DNA of 49,657 bases from Chitinophagaceae bacterium UBA1946 (GCA_002336815.1 DDEU01000046.1:58135-107791), one strand, 5' to 3'; positions 1-9,528 are shown, counted from the stretch's first letter. Program-made: numbers and translations. The notes: generated by a model not told the origin, from the letters alone.

Positions 1-317
1 GCGTAAGAAATAAATTTAAAACCCTTCGTTTCATCAAAACGCTGGGCAGCTTTGATCAAACCAAGATTACCTTCATTGATCAAATCGCTCAGTGAAAGCC
101 CTTGGTGCTGGTATTGCTTGGCAACAGAAACCACAAAACGAAGGTTGGCCTGCACCAGTTTGTCCAGGGCCCTCTGATCGCCCATTTTAATTTTCTGGGC
201 AAGGATGGTTTCTTCCTCAGGAGTAATCATGGAAATCTTGGAGATTTCCTGCAGATATTTTTCTACCGCCTGGGAATCACGGTTCGTTATCTGGGTTGCG
301 ATTTTAAGTTGCCTCAT
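1..317 (-). CDS. rpoD: RNA polymerase primary sigma factor (RpoD/SigA), 5' part
   Basis: The first 105 codons of a sigma-70 factor read on the minus strand from an ATG at 317; the gene runs off the left edge. The protein begins MRQLKIATQITNR, which is the short N-terminus typical of Bacteroidota housekeeping sigma factors (no region 1.1). Region 1.2 follows (AVEKYLQEISKI), then the start of region 2 (ANLRFVVSVAKQYQ, LSLSDLINEGNLGLIKAA, KGFKFISYA), the core-RNA-polymerase-binding and -10-recognition part. The family directs core RNA polymerase to housekeeping promoters. The identity as the primary factor rests on this N-terminus; regions 3 and 4 are outside the window. Confidence 0.93.
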   Translation of the reverse strand, partial: MRQLKIATQITNRDSQAVEKYLQEISKISMITPEEETILAQKIKMGDQRALDKLVQANLRFVVSVAKQYQHQGLSLSDLINEGNLGLIKAAQRFDETKGFKFISY

Positions 318-420
318 TTGCTATGTTTAAGTTCGAAATTGCATTAATTGTAGTATAGACACTATTTAGACACCAATTGTTGCAAAAACTACTAAATACG
401 CTATAATTAAAAAATGCCTG

Positions 421-428
421 CAAAGATA
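421..428 (-). promoter_or_regulatory. Putative -7 promoter element of the sigma factor gene
   Basis: On the minus strand this reads TATCTTTG, a perfect match to the Bacteroidota -7 consensus TAnnTTTG. It would place the transcript start near 415 and give a leader of about 97 nt before the ATG at 317. No convincing TTG -33 box is visible at the expected distance. The rest of the 255-bp gap (318-572) holds nothing else I can name. Confidence 0.5.
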
Positions 429-560
429 CATTTTGAATTCCGTTTTTCATAGTATAAACGAAAAAAGGGTCAAAATATTAACCACAAGTTGTTAATAACG
501 GGCAGCAACCGTTTGCGCTGAGGCTCAATAATATTCTTGGGTGCTGCGCTTCTATCTTAT

Positions 561-568
561 TATTTTTG
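561..568 (+). promoter_or_regulatory. Possible -7 element just before the aldolase start
   Basis: TATTTTTG matches TAnnTTTG, and a TTG lies at 536-538, 22 bases upstream. The box ends only 4 bases before the chosen ATG at 573, so a transcript from it would have almost no leader. It may be a chance match in a T-rich stretch. Confidence 0.25.
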
Positions 569-572
569 CCGG

Positions 573-1589
573 ATGATGACCGATCTGCGTTCCGATACAG
601 TTACCCGGCCCAATGCAGCCATGCTGGAGGCCATGATGAATGCACCCACAGGCGATGACGTGTTTGGAGAAGATCCCACCGTAAACAGGCTGGAAGCCAT
701 GGCTGCTGCCATGTTTGGGATGGAGGCGGCGGTTTTTTGTCCGAGTGGCACTATGACGAACCAGGTCGCCATCCGCTGTCATACGCAACCCGGTGATGAA
801 GTGATCTGCGAAACGCTTAGTCATGTTTACATTTATGAAGGCGGGGGCATCGCTTCCAACAGCGGCAGCCAGGTAAAACCGGTTGATGGCAACAGGGGCA
901 GGATCACTGCGGAGCAGGTAAAAGCCTGCATCAATCCATTGTTTGATTACAAGGCCCGGACGAGCCTGGTATGCGTAGAAAACACCACCAACAGAGGTGG
1001 CGGTGCCTGTTATGATTTTGCTGATCTACAGGATATTAAGAATGTTTGTCTTGAAAATAATTTGAGCTTTCACCTGGATGGGGCAAGGCTGTGGAATGCG
1101 CTGGTGGTGAAGCCTGAAACGCGGCTTCAATATGGAGCATTATTTGACAGTATTTCCATTTGTTTAAGTAAAGGACTGGGCGCTCCTGCCGGGAGTTTGT
1201 TGTTGGGAAGCAGGCCTTTTATCAGCAAAGCTAGGCGGGTAAGAAAAGTGTTTGGCGGAGGCATGCGGCAGTCTGGTTTTTTGGCGGGAGCCGGCATCTA
1301 TGCGCTGGAAAATAATATTGACCGCTTGGCGAAGGATCATGATGCTGCCCGGAAAGTAGCGGATGTATTGGTTAAGAAGGATTTTGTGACCGATCTGTTG
1401 CTTCCTGAAACCAATATCCTCATTTTTGAAGTGGGCGGAAGGTTTACTGCAGCAGGACTGGTATCTTTTTTGGCCAGCCACGATGTTCTGGTCATCTCCA
1501 TTTCTCCTGTACAGGTAAGAATGGTTTTTCACCTCGATGTTACCGAAGAGATGATCAGCAGGCTGCTGGAATTGTTAGCCGGCATGTAG
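573..1589 (+). CDS. ltaE: Low-specificity L-threonine aldolase (PLP enzyme)
   Basis: A 338-residue protein of fold-type I PLP enzymes (beta-eliminating lyase family, threonine aldolase). It cleaves L-threonine or L-allo-threonine to glycine and acetaldehyde in the cytoplasm. The N-terminus MMTDLRSDTVTRP is the family hallmark (LRSDTVT). HLDGARLWNA carries the aspartate that contacts the PLP ring nitrogen, and SKGLGAPAGS holds the Schiff-base lysine, about residue 200. I chose the ATG at 573 (576 is equally possible). The open frame extends upstream to 537, but the extra residues do not belong to the family and the conserved start motif follows 573/576 directly. It ends 65 bases before the next gene on the same strand. 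Confidence 0.9.
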   Translation: MMTDLRSDTVTRPNAAMLEAMMNAPTGDDVFGEDPTVNRLEAMAAAMFGMEAAVFCPSGTMTNQVAIRCHTQPGDEVICETLSHVYIYEGGGIASNSGSQVKPVDGNRGRITAEQVKACINPLFDYKARTSLVCVENTTNRGGGACYDFADLQDIKNVCLENNLSFHLDGARLWNALVVKPETRLQYGALFDSISICLSKGLGAPAGSLLLGSRPFISKARRVRKVFGGGMRQSGFLAGAGIYALENNIDRLAKDHDAARKVADVLVKKDFVTDLLLPETNILIFEVGGRFTAAGLVSFLASHDVLVISISPVQVRMVFHLDVTEEMISRLLELLAGM

Positions 1590-1612
1590 TGTACAAATGA
1601 TTTATTACCGGA

Positions 1613-1627
1613 ATGTGTTTAACACAT
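1613..1627. promoter_or_regulatory. 15-bp perfect palindrome upstream of the glycosyltransferase
   Basis: ATGTGTT-T-AACACAT is a perfect inverted repeat centred on 1620, between the aldolase stop and the glycosyltransferase ATG at 1655. Position and symmetry suit a dimeric repressor or activator site; no regulator is linked to it. Confidence 0.3.
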
Positions 1628-1654
1628 AATTTTACATAAACCCATCGCCTGCAA

Positions 1655-2581
1655 ATGAATAAAAAAGTCTGCTTAATAATTCCGGCGTTTAACGAAGAGG
1701 GCAATATCAGGATGATCGCAGCCGCAGTTGAAGCCGCCTTTAAGCCGCTCCCCTACGATCATTATATTATTTTTGTTGATGATGGCAGTACCGATGGCAC
1801 ACTTGCAGTGATACAGCAGTTATGTGCAGAAAATGACCGCACCCGGTACATTTCTTTTTCCAGGAACCATGGCCACCAGGTTGCCCTGAAAGCCGGGATC
1901 GATCACAGCGATGCAGACTGCAGCATTACTATGGACAGTGATCTCCAGCACCCCGCAGACCTTTTACCGGTAATGCTGAACAAGTGGGAACAGGGTTACG
2001 AAGTAGTTTACAGCATCCGTACGGAACAGGGGCAGTTGCCTTTTTTTAAAAAGATCAGCTCCGCATTGTTTTACAAACTGCTTTCCAAACTCAGCAATAT
2101 AGAATTGGAAAACGGCAGTGCAGATTTCAGGCTGCTGGATAAAAAAGTTACCTACCAGCTCAAACAGATCACAGAGAACGACATTTTTTTACGGGGCCTT
2201 GTAAAGTGGATGGGTTTTAAGCAGGTTGCTGTTAGTTATAAGGCTGGTACCCGTTACAGTGGCAATAGTAAATATTCTTACAAAAAAATGATGTTGCTTG
2301 CTCTGCAGGGAATTACCTCATTCAGCACCAAACCCCTGTACGTCGCCATTTATATCGGGTTTGCCTTTTCATTGCTTTCATTGCTTTACATTCCTTATGC
2401 CATTTACAGCTACTGGCTGGGTCATGTTGTTTCGGGCTGGGCTTCCCTGATAGTAACGGTTACTTTTTTGGGTGGACTGCAACTGATCATCCTCGGAATT
2501 ATCGGCTTGTATCTTGGCAAGCTTTTCATGCAAAGTAAGGGCCGGCCCTTATACATCGTTGATCAAACGAATCTTCAGTAA
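1655..2581 (+). CDS. GT2 polyprenyl-phosphate-type glycosyltransferase with two C-terminal membrane helices
   Basis: A 308-residue family 2 glycosyltransferase of the dolichol/undecaprenyl-phosphate sugar transferase type (DPM1/GtrB/ArnC-like). It would move a sugar from a nucleotide donor to undecaprenyl phosphate at the inner face of the cytoplasmic membrane. The N-terminal GT-A domain shows IIPAFNEEGNI, DDGSTDG (residues 42-48) and MDSDLQHP (93-100, the metal-binding DxD). Residues from about 230 form two hydrophobic helices followed by a basic tail (GKLFMQSKGRP), as in GtrB-like enzymes. The sugar and final acceptor cannot be read from the sequence. No flippase or GtrC-like partner is next to it. 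It converges on the TPR gene downstream. Confidence 0.85.
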   Translation: MNKKVCLIIPAFNEEGNIRMIAAAVEAAFKPLPYDHYIIFVDDGSTDGTLAVIQQLCAENDRTRYISFSRNHGHQVALKAGIDHSDADCSITMDSDLQHPADLLPVMLNKWEQGYEVVYSIRTEQGQLPFFKKISSALFYKLLSKLSNIELENGSADFRLLDKKVTYQLKQITENDIFLRGLVKWMGFKQVAVSYKAGTRYSGNSKYSYKKMMLLALQGITSFSTKPLYVAIYIGFAFSLLSLLYIPYAIYSYWLGHVVSGWASLIVTVTFLGGLQLIILGIIGLYLGKLFMQSKGRPLYIVDQTNLQ

Positions 2582-2598
2582 TTTGATTTTGCTTAACG

Positions 2599-2627
2599 AA
2601 AAAGCCCCATATCAGATACGGAGCCTT
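2599..2627 (-). terminator. Intrinsic terminator of the TPR gene
   Basis: On the minus strand AAGGCTCC pairs with GGGGCTT across a short internal stem (TAT/ATA with single bulges), followed by TTTTT. It lies 20 bases past the TPR stop and between two convergent genes. Confidence 0.55.
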
Positions 2628-2647
2628 AACTATTTTGAATGCCTGAA

Positions 2648-3670
2648 CTATAATCCCATTGTCATTTGCTTCTGGCGCAATCCATTTAAAGATGGATCCA
2701 TTTCGATTGCTTTATCGCACATCCCCTGTCCCTTATCTTTTTGTCCCATTTTCTGAAAACAAAGCCCTGCCTGGTAAAGCGCTTTGCCATCGTTGGAATC
2801 CATCTTCATCAACTGTTCGCAATATCCCAATGCTTTCTGGTACATTTTGCCGTTGTAAAAAGCTTCCGCCATGTCACGCATCAGGTCTTTATTATTTGGT
2901 TTCTTCTGAAGAAGGTCTAACAATAATTTTTCTCCCTGGTCGGTTTGCCCGGAAAACATATAGGCATAACCAAGGTTTTCAACAAAATCACTTTTTTGAG
3001 GATACCCTTTTTCAGCAGCTTTGTTAAACAGCACTACTGCATTCTTATAATCTTCCTGGCTGTAATACAGCAGGCCGAGTTCATACATCCAAACATTTTT
3101 TTCGCCATTCAGCAAGATCGCTTTGTTGTAATAGGGAACGGCATTTTTATAATCTTCCATATCAAGAAAACTTCTTGCCAGTGTGTACGTGGCTTCCGCA
3201 TCAGTAGGATTTTTTGATAAATAACTGGTTAATCCTTTCACGGCACTTCCATAATCCTCTTCATTATAACTGCACATTGCTTTGATCTTTTCTGAATTTA
3301 AGCAACTGGTGCATTTGCCGGCCATTTCCTTTGCTTTGGAAAACTGCCTGTAGCTATAGTACAACTCCATCAGTTCTTTAGATGCAACCGTATTGTTGGG
3401 TTCCATTTCAAGTACTTTATTGAACTGCGCCATGGCCTTATCGGTCTTTCGCATTTCAAGACTTACATAACCGCTTTCTATATAGGCTTCTTTAAATTTG
3501 GGATTGAACTGAATGGCTTTGTCGAGGTATGAAGAAGCTGTTAGAAAACGCTTTGCAGTTTTTTCTTCAATTCCTTTTTGAAAATAAAATTCTGAACTGT
3601 CAACTTTTTGAGCAATAGTATGACTGAACGCCATTAAGCCAATGGCCAGCATCAGGGGGTTACGATTCAT
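2648..3670 (-). CDS. Exported tetratricopeptide-repeat protein
   Basis: A 340-residue protein with a signal peptide (MNRNPLMLAIGLMAFSHTIAQ, cleavage after about 20). TPR-type 34-residue repeats fill the rest: repeated patterns such as KRFLTASSYLDKAI, GYVSLEMRKTDKAM, ARSFLDMEDYKNAVPYYNKAI, GLLYYSQEDYKNAVVLFNKA and GLCFQKMGQKDKG. Such proteins act as periplasmic protein-protein scaffolds; no catalytic motif is present. The start lies 41 bases downstream of the glgB stop on the same strand, so the two may be co-transcribed, but nothing in the sequence ties it to glycogen. The partner protein is unknown. Confidence 0.85.
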   Translation of the reverse strand: MNRNPLMLAIGLMAFSHTIAQKVDSSEFYFQKGIEEKTAKRFLTASSYLDKAIQFNPKFKEAYIESGYVSLEMRKTDKAMAQFNKVLEMEPNNTVASKELMELYYSYRQFSKAKEMAGKCTSCLNSEKIKAMCSYNEEDYGSAVKGLTSYLSKNPTDAEATYTLARSFLDMEDYKNAVPYYNKAILLNGEKNVWMYELGLLYYSQEDYKNAVVLFNKAAEKGYPQKSDFVENLGYAYMFSGQTDQGEKLLLDLLQKKPNNKDLMRDMAEAFYNGKMYQKALGYCEQLMKMDSNDGKALYQAGLCFQKMGQKDKGQGMCDKAIEMDPSLNGLRQKQMTMGL

Positions 3671-3711
3671 AGTACGGATTTAGGCAAAAACTATTCCAGA
3701 TTTTAGAAAAT

Positions 3712-5778
3712 CTATCGGAATATCACTGCTGATAACGCAGGTAAGTGACAGTTTATTTCATACAGCCCTGTTTTTTTGTCCACCAATGTAGTTTCCGGGT
3801 TGGGATTAAACACATCGCCTGCGCCATAGAAGTCAATACTGTCGCTGTTGAATATTTCTTTCCATTCACTTTTTCCATAAGCTTCCAGCTTCCAGTTTTG
3901 TCGGACCACAGGGGTTGTATTTAAAATAATTAAAATGTCATTTTTTTTATCTTTCCCTTTTCTCCGGTAAACCATTACGCCTTCAGACCGGTGATTCAGA
4001 TCAACCCATTCAAAGCCTCCTACTTCAAATTGCATTTCATGCAGGGCAGGTTCTGAGCGGTATAAATGATTCAATGCCTTTACACATTCCTGCATTTTTT
4101 TGTGTGGTTCAAATTGTAGTAACTCCCAGGGCAATTCACTTTTATAGTTCCATTCTGATGTTTGCCCGAATTCATTGCCCATGAAGAGCAGCTTGCCGCC
4201 TGGATGCGTAAACATATAAGTGTATAGTAACCTGAGGTTGGCGAATTTTTGCCATTCATCACCGGGCATTTTATAGATCATGGGGCTTTTGCCATGCACT
4301 ACTTCATCATGGCTCAGCGGCAGCATAAAATTTTCATCATAAAAATACATCATGCTAAAGGTGAACTTGTTCTGGTGATGCTGGCGGAACAATGGATCAA
4401 ATTCAAAATAATCCAGGGTGTCGTGCATCCAGCCCATCATCCATTTCATACCAAAGCCTAATCCGCCGCTAAAAGTAGGGCGGCTCACTTTGGGCCAGTC
4501 GGTTGCTTCTTCGGCAATAGTTTGTATGTCCGGGAAATCACGGTACAGCGTTTCATTCAGGTCTTTGATAAAAGCGATTGCTTCGATATTGCCGTTTCCA
4601 CCGTATTCATTCGGTTCCCACTGGCCTTCACTTCTCGAATAGTCGAGTCTTAAAATAGAACTTACCGCATCTACCCTGATGCCATCCACATGAAATTTAT
4701 CAAACCAAAAACGACCACCGCTGATGAGGAATGACTTTACTTCTCCCCTGCTGTAGTTAAAAATATAACTGTTCCAGTCTGGATGGTATCCCTTACGCAT
4801 ATCCGCATATTCATAGGTATGTGTACCATCAAACATGAACAGGCCGTGGGCATCGTAAGGAAAATGAGAAGGCACCCAATCCAGTACCACACCAATGCCG
4901 GCTGCATGAAAAGCTTCCACCATCGACATGAAATCCTGTGGGGAGCCAAACCTGGACGTGGGTGCAAAATAGCCCGTGCCCTGGTAACCCCAGCTTCCGT
5001 CGAACGGGTGTTCCATTACAGGCATCAGTTCTACATGCGTAAAGCCCATTTCCTTTACATAAGGAACAAGACGTTCGGTGATCTGTTGGTAAGTGTTGTA
5101 GGTTTCTTCGTCATTCTTATCAGGCCGCATCCAACTTGCCAGGTGTACTTCATATACACTCCATGGAGCGGTGAGGGCATTGTGTTCCTTCCTGGTTTCC
5201 ATCCATTCTTTATCCTGCCAGGTATAATCAAGTTCCCAGGTGATCGATGCTGTTTGCGGACGCTTCTCCCAAAAATTTGCATAAGGATCTCCTTTATCCA
5301 TTTCAAGGCCCTTGTAACCCTTGATATGGTATTTGTACACTTCTCCTTTTGGAAAATCAGGAATAAAACCTTCCCAGATGCCGGAATTGTCCATTCTTAC
5401 AAACAATGGGTATTCATCTTTTTTCCAGTCGTTGAAATTTCCAACCACGGAAACCTTTGTTGCATTGGGTGCCCATACCGCAAAATAGTATCCTTTGCGG
5501 TTCAATACTTCCAGTGCATGACTTCCAAAATATTCGTAGGCATTGTATAAGTTGCCGGCCTGGTAATTTCGTATAACCTCATCCGTTAACAATGAATAAT
5601 TCCACACTGGTTTTGTGCTGTCAACAAAGTGAGTGTCTTCATATCTTTTGGTAACTGTATTTTCATTTTTCATAGGGGTGTTTTTTTCGATTGCGGGTGA
5701 AACATTCTCTGCTCCGGTTTTTTTTACCGCTCCTGTTTTGCCTGCTGCTTTTACCGTTTGTTTTTTTGCAATCGCCAT
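3712..5778 (-). CDS. glgB: 1,4-alpha-glucan branching enzyme
   Basis: A 688-residue GH13 enzyme that cuts alpha-1,4-glucan chains and rejoins them as alpha-1,6 branches in glycogen. A CBM48 domain (about 85-175: YYFAVWAPNATKVSVVGNFNDW) precedes the TIM barrel. Catalytic residues: nucleophile D370 in DGIRVDAVSS, acid/base glutamate 423/424 in IAEEATDWP, and transition-state D491 in LSHDEVVHGK. A C-terminal beta domain ends in PALSAVIFR. The first ~40 residues are a lysine/alanine-rich tail (MAIAKKQTVKAAGK...) that is not part of the fold. A second ATG at codon 36 (5673) would remove most of it. The gene lies about 10 kb from glgC and glgA. Confidence 0.95.
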   Translation of the reverse strand: MAIAKKQTVKAAGKTGAVKKTGAENVSPAIEKNTPMKNENTVTKRYEDTHFVDSTKPVWNYSLLTDEVIRNYQAGNLYNAYEYFGSHALEVLNRKGYYFAVWAPNATKVSVVGNFNDWKKDEYPLFVRMDNSGIWEGFIPDFPKGEVYKYHIKGYKGLEMDKGDPYANFWEKRPQTASITWELDYTWQDKEWMETRKEHNALTAPWSVYEVHLASWMRPDKNDEETYNTYQQITERLVPYVKEMGFTHVELMPVMEHPFDGSWGYQGTGYFAPTSRFGSPQDFMSMVEAFHAAGIGVVLDWVPSHFPYDAHGLFMFDGTHTYEYADMRKGYHPDWNSYIFNYSRGEVKSFLISGGRFWFDKFHVDGIRVDAVSSILRLDYSRSEGQWEPNEYGGNGNIEAIAFIKDLNETLYRDFPDIQTIAEEATDWPKVSRPTFSGGLGFGMKWMMGWMHDTLDYFEFDPLFRQHHQNKFTFSMMYFYDENFMLPLSHDEVVHGKSPMIYKMPGDEWQKFANLRLLYTYMFTHPGGKLLFMGNEFGQTSEWNYKSELPWELLQFEPHKKMQECVKALNHLYRSEPALHEMQFEVGGFEWVDLNHRSEGVMVYRRKGKDKKNDILIILNTTPVVRQNWKLEAYGKSEWKEIFNSDSIDFYGAGDVFNPNPETTLVDKKTGLYEINCHLPALSAVIFR

Positions 5779-5920
5779 TGGTATAATAATTTAAAGAATG
5801 ACTGTTTAAAAAGCTAATCTTTGTTTTAACGTAAATTTAAGCATACTCTTCTTTGCAGGAAGATTTATTTAGGCTTATTTACGAAATGTTTCATATACCC
5901 AAAACCAACTAAACTTCGAG

Positions 5921-8725
5921 ATGAATTGTGTAGCCAAAAAAATTCTTCCCCTGCTTTTATTGCTGTCAGGCATTGCTAAAGCACAAACCATTACCGGTAA
6001 AATATTTGACAACACGGAAAACAAGGCGGTTGCCAATGCTGTAGTTGCCATTTTAAAACCGGCAGATTCCATTCTGTTAAAATTTACCCGAACAAACAAC
6101 GAAGGGGATTTTGAATTGAAAAATGTGCCCCCGGGCAAATATATATTGATGGTAACACACCCCCGGTATGCAGATTTTGTAGATGATATTACCACGAACA
6201 ATGATGGACTGCAATTAAACACCGTAAAATTTACTCCCAAAAGCCAGTTGCTGCAGGAAATATTTGTACGTAATGGCGGTGCCATAAAAATAAAAGGAGA
6301 CACGATCTCTTATACAGCCGACAGCTTTAAGGTAAGTGCCAATGCCAATGTAGAGGAACTATTAAAAAAGCTACCTGGTATACAGGTGGATAAAGATGGA
6401 AAAATAAAGGCTATGGGCGAAACGGTAGAGAAGGTACTGGTGGATGGCGAGGAGTTTTTTGGTGATGATCCTGGTATGGCGGTGAAAAACCTGAGAGCTG
6501 ATGCAGTAAAAGAGGTACAGGTATTTGACAAAAAAAGTGAACAGTCTGAGTTTACAGGAATAGATGATGGATCAAAACAGAAAACCATTAACCTCAAATT
6601 GAAAGATGATAAAAAGAAAGGGTACTTCGGAAAAATAGATGCTGCTGCCGGCCCATTGAAAAAGATAGACAACCGGTATAATACCAACCTGATGTTAAAC
6701 GCCTTTAAGGGCAAACGTAAGATCGCCGTATTTTCTATCAATGGCAATACGGGCCAGGATGGGTTGAACTGGCAGGACAAAGAAAAGTACAGTGACGGTG
6801 GAAATGATAATTTTAGTATGGACCTGGATGAAGAAGGACAAATGAACTGGCAATGGCGTGGCGGTAACAGTGATGAGGAACCTGATATCAATACACAAAA
6901 TGGGTTTATTACCAGCAACAATGCAGGCATTCATTATTCTAATAAGTGGGATGATAAAATAAAACTGGCCCTGTCACCTAAATACAACCGGCAGTTATAC
7001 AATAACATTCAGAATAGTTTTATACAAAGGCGCACGGCACCGGATACGGCCCTCAATACTTATGAAACTAAAAACCAGGTAGCGAGCCGATATAATTTCA
7101 TGAACAACCTTACGTATGACATGAAATTTGATTCAAGCAACAGCATGAAAATAACCCTGAGAGCAAATTTTTATCATACCGACAATGCAGAATTAACCGG
7201 CAGTGAAACAAGGAATGATGCAAACAAGGCACTTATCAATACGTTTGACAACGAGCTGCACCAGAAATTAGATAAGAACTCGGTTAGTGCAAGTGTGATA
7301 TTTCGTCACCGGTTTAAGAAAGCCCGGAGAACGCTTTCATTGAATGTAGATTTTAACAGGCTGGGAACCAACGGTACTAATTTCCTTAAATCAAACAATG
7401 AATATTTTTCCAATGGATTACCGGATTCGACTGTGCTGAAAGACCAGATGTTTGATATAGATAAGGTAACAAAAAAGCTATCGGCCAAATTGACCTATAC
7501 AGAACCGCTCAGTAAAAAATTCTCCGCTGAAATCGGATATGAATTTGCTCATTCGTCGGGTTCGAACGACCGCACCACTTTTAATTATTCAGCCCTTTCC
7601 GGAAAGTATGATGACGTAGTAGACACACTGAGTAATAATTTTGACCAGGCGATTACTGTAAATAAACCTTCATTCAGGATCAATTATAATTTTAAAAAGA
7701 TAAAATTCAATGTGGGTTCTGGTTTTGGCATTACGAATTTCGATTTTAAGGACATCAGTTTCGGGAAGAACTATAAAAGGAATTACACCAATGCCTTTCC
7801 ATCTGCTTCATTCAGTTATGCATATAAAGCCAATCACAATGTTTATGTTTCGTACAATGGCAATACAACGCAACCTTCGCTCAGCCAGTTACAGCCACTC
7901 AGGAACAATGACGACAATAACAATCAATACCTCGGCAATCCTGATCTGAAGCAATCTTTTACACATTCTTTCAATATCAATCACAACTCTTATAACTTTC
8001 TCAAGGAGCTGTGGACTTACCAGTCTTTCTATGTTAACAGCACAATGAATTCTATCAAAAACAATTACATTATAGATAACCGGACCGGTAAAACAATTAT
8101 AAAGCCGATCAATACCAACGGTGATCTTGTGATGGGCTTCTGGGGTGGCATGGGAAAGAAAATAAAGAAATGGGACATGAATATTAATTTCGGTCCTGGG
8201 TTTACCTACACAAAATTTGCAGATGTAATCAATGGTGCAGTTACCTTCTCCAAAACATTGAATGCAGGTATGAGAATAGGGCTGGATAAAACCAAGGACA
8301 AAAAGTATGATTTTTCCATAAGCGACGAATTCAATTACAATACAAACAAAACATCCTTCAATTCATCAGCGATCAATAATTACTTCACCAATACGGTTTA
8401 TGTAAATGCAACCGTTTACTACAAAAAAGTTTGGTCAATCTCATCAGAATATAACTTTTTTGCAAGGCAGAAAACTGAACAGTTCAGCAGTAACCTTACC
8501 AACCATATTTTAAACGGCCGTTTGCAGCGAACATTCAAAAACAATGAGTTTACAGCTTATGTTTTAGTGAGAGACATATTAAATCAAAACATTGGGGTAG
8601 AAAGAAGTTATTATGGCATTACCACTTCTGAAATAACCAACCAGCGCTTAAAACGTTATTTTATGGTAGGCTTTGCCTGGGATTTTAAAAACAATGGCTC
8701 CAAGCCTGCAGCCCAAACACCGTAG
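5921..8725 (+). CDS. Outer-membrane beta-barrel receptor with N-terminal carboxypeptidase-like domain
   Basis: A 934-residue TonB-receptor-like protein of the type often annotated as outer membrane beta-barrel family protein. Order: signal peptide (MNCVAKKILPLLLLLSGIAKAQ), carboxypeptidase-regulatory-like domain (ITGKIFDNTENKAVANAVV... NEGDFELKNVPPGKYILMV), plug-like region (LLKKLPGIQVDKDGKI, VLVDGEEFFGDDPGMAVKNL), then a long barrel rich in alternating aromatic strands ending RYFMVGFAWDFKN. It is followed after 34 bases by a GLPGLI protein, a recurrent pairing in Bacteroidota, so the two are probably one transcript. The ligand is not predictable. It diverges from glgB. Confidence 0.85.
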   Translation: MNCVAKKILPLLLLLSGIAKAQTITGKIFDNTENKAVANAVVAILKPADSILLKFTRTNNEGDFELKNVPPGKYILMVTHPRYADFVDDITTNNDGLQLNTVKFTPKSQLLQEIFVRNGGAIKIKGDTISYTADSFKVSANANVEELLKKLPGIQVDKDGKIKAMGETVEKVLVDGEEFFGDDPGMAVKNLRADAVKEVQVFDKKSEQSEFTGIDDGSKQKTINLKLKDDKKKGYFGKIDAAAGPLKKIDNRYNTNLMLNAFKGKRKIAVFSINGNTGQDGLNWQDKEKYSDGGNDNFSMDLDEEGQMNWQWRGGNSDEEPDINTQNGFITSNNAGIHYSNKWDDKIKLALSPKYNRQLYNNIQNSFIQRRTAPDTALNTYETKNQVASRYNFMNNLTYDMKFDSSNSMKITLRANFYHTDNAELTGSETRNDANKALINTFDNELHQKLDKNSVSASVIFRHRFKKARRTLSLNVDFNRLGTNGTNFLKSNNEYFSNGLPDSTVLKDQMFDIDKVTKKLSAKLTYTEPLSKKFSAEIGYEFAHSSGSNDRTTFNYSALSGKYDDVVDTLSNNFDQAITVNKPSFRINYNFKKIKFNVGSGFGITNFDFKDISFGKNYKRNYTNAFPSASFSYAYKANHNVYVSYNGNTTQPSLSQLQPLRNNDDNNNQYLGNPDLKQSFTHSFNINHNSYNFLKELWTYQSFYVNSTMNSIKNNYIIDNRTGKTIIKPINTNGDLVMGFWGGMGKKIKKWDMNINFGPGFTYTKFADVINGAVTFSKTLNAGMRIGLDKTKDKKYDFSISDEFNYNTNKTSFNSSAINNYFTNTVYVNATVYYKKVWSISSEYNFFARQKTEQFSSNLTNHILNGRLQRTFKNNEFTAYVLVRDILNQNIGVERSYYGITTSEITNQRLKRYFMVGFAWDFKNNGSKPAAQTP

Positions 8726-8759
8726 CCAACTATAGATGTATGATTTAAAAATTTGAAAA

Positions 8760-9524
8760 ATGAAAATGAAAAATTTAATTATAGGTACAGTACTGATGCT
8801 GTCATTTGCGACTGTAAGGGCACAACAGCAGTTTATTGGTAAAGCAACGATAGAGTTTGAAGTAAAAACAAATTTTAAAAAGGCAGTCGGCACCAGCATG
8901 GGTGCTATGTTTACAGATGCAATGCCAGAATTTAAAACAGGATATTACCAGTTTATTTTTAGTGGTGACAAGAGTATTTACAAATTTGACCGTTGGGCAG
9001 ACGGCCCCAAACCACTGGAGTTTTTGAGAAAAGATGAAGAAGAAAGTACCTACTACCTGGATCATTCTACCGGAAAAATAATTCAAAAAAGAACAATTTT
9101 AGGCGCTGAATTTCCAATCGAAGACAGTATACCAAAAATAAACTGGCGCATTACCAACGAAAACAGGGAAATAGCCGGATTTAATTGCCGCAAAGCGGTT
9201 GGATTAATAATGGACAGTGTGTATGTATTTGCATTTTATACGGATGAGATTTTGATACCCGGCGGCCCCTGCACCATCAATGGTTTACCGGGAATGATAC
9301 TTGGCCTTACTATACCAAGATTGTACACTTCCTACATTGCTACAAAAGTGAAAGTAAGTGGCGTGAACGAAACTGAAATAAAACCCATCGCTGCAAAAAA
9401 GTTTAACAATCGTACTGAATTGCGTACGCTCATTTTAGACAGAACCAAAGATTGGGGTAATGGAGAGGACAACGAAGATTCAAAAAGCCTGATCAGGCAT
9501 ATTATCTGGAATACTTTACTGTAA
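8760..9524 (+). CDS. GLPGLI family exported protein
   Basis: A 254-residue protein with a signal peptide (MKMKNLIIGTVLMLSFATVRAQ) and the family's namesake motif as INGLPGMILGL, preceded by GGPC. The family is restricted to Bacteroidota, is usually next to a TonB-receptor-like barrel, and has no established biochemical role. Linkage here to the barrel gene 34 bases upstream fits that pattern. The stop at 9524 is 4 bases from the end of the convergent hydroxylase gene, with no terminator between them. Confidence 0.88.
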   Translation: MKMKNLIIGTVLMLSFATVRAQQQFIGKATIEFEVKTNFKKAVGTSMGAMFTDAMPEFKTGYYQFIFSGDKSIYKFDRWADGPKPLEFLRKDEEESTYYLDHSTGKIIQKRTILGAEFPIEDSIPKINWRITNENREIAGFNCRKAVGLIMDSVYVFAFYTDEILIPGGPCTINGLPGMILGLTIPRLYTSYIATKVKVSGVNETEIKPIAAKKFNNRTELRTLILDRTKDWGNGEDNEDSKSLIRHIIWNTLL

Positions 9525-9528
9525 ATAT

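Noticed and set aside
4783..5550. 255-codon plus-strand open frame
   Set aside because: It lies wholly antisense to glgB, has no family features or start context, and is explained by codon structure of the opposite strand.
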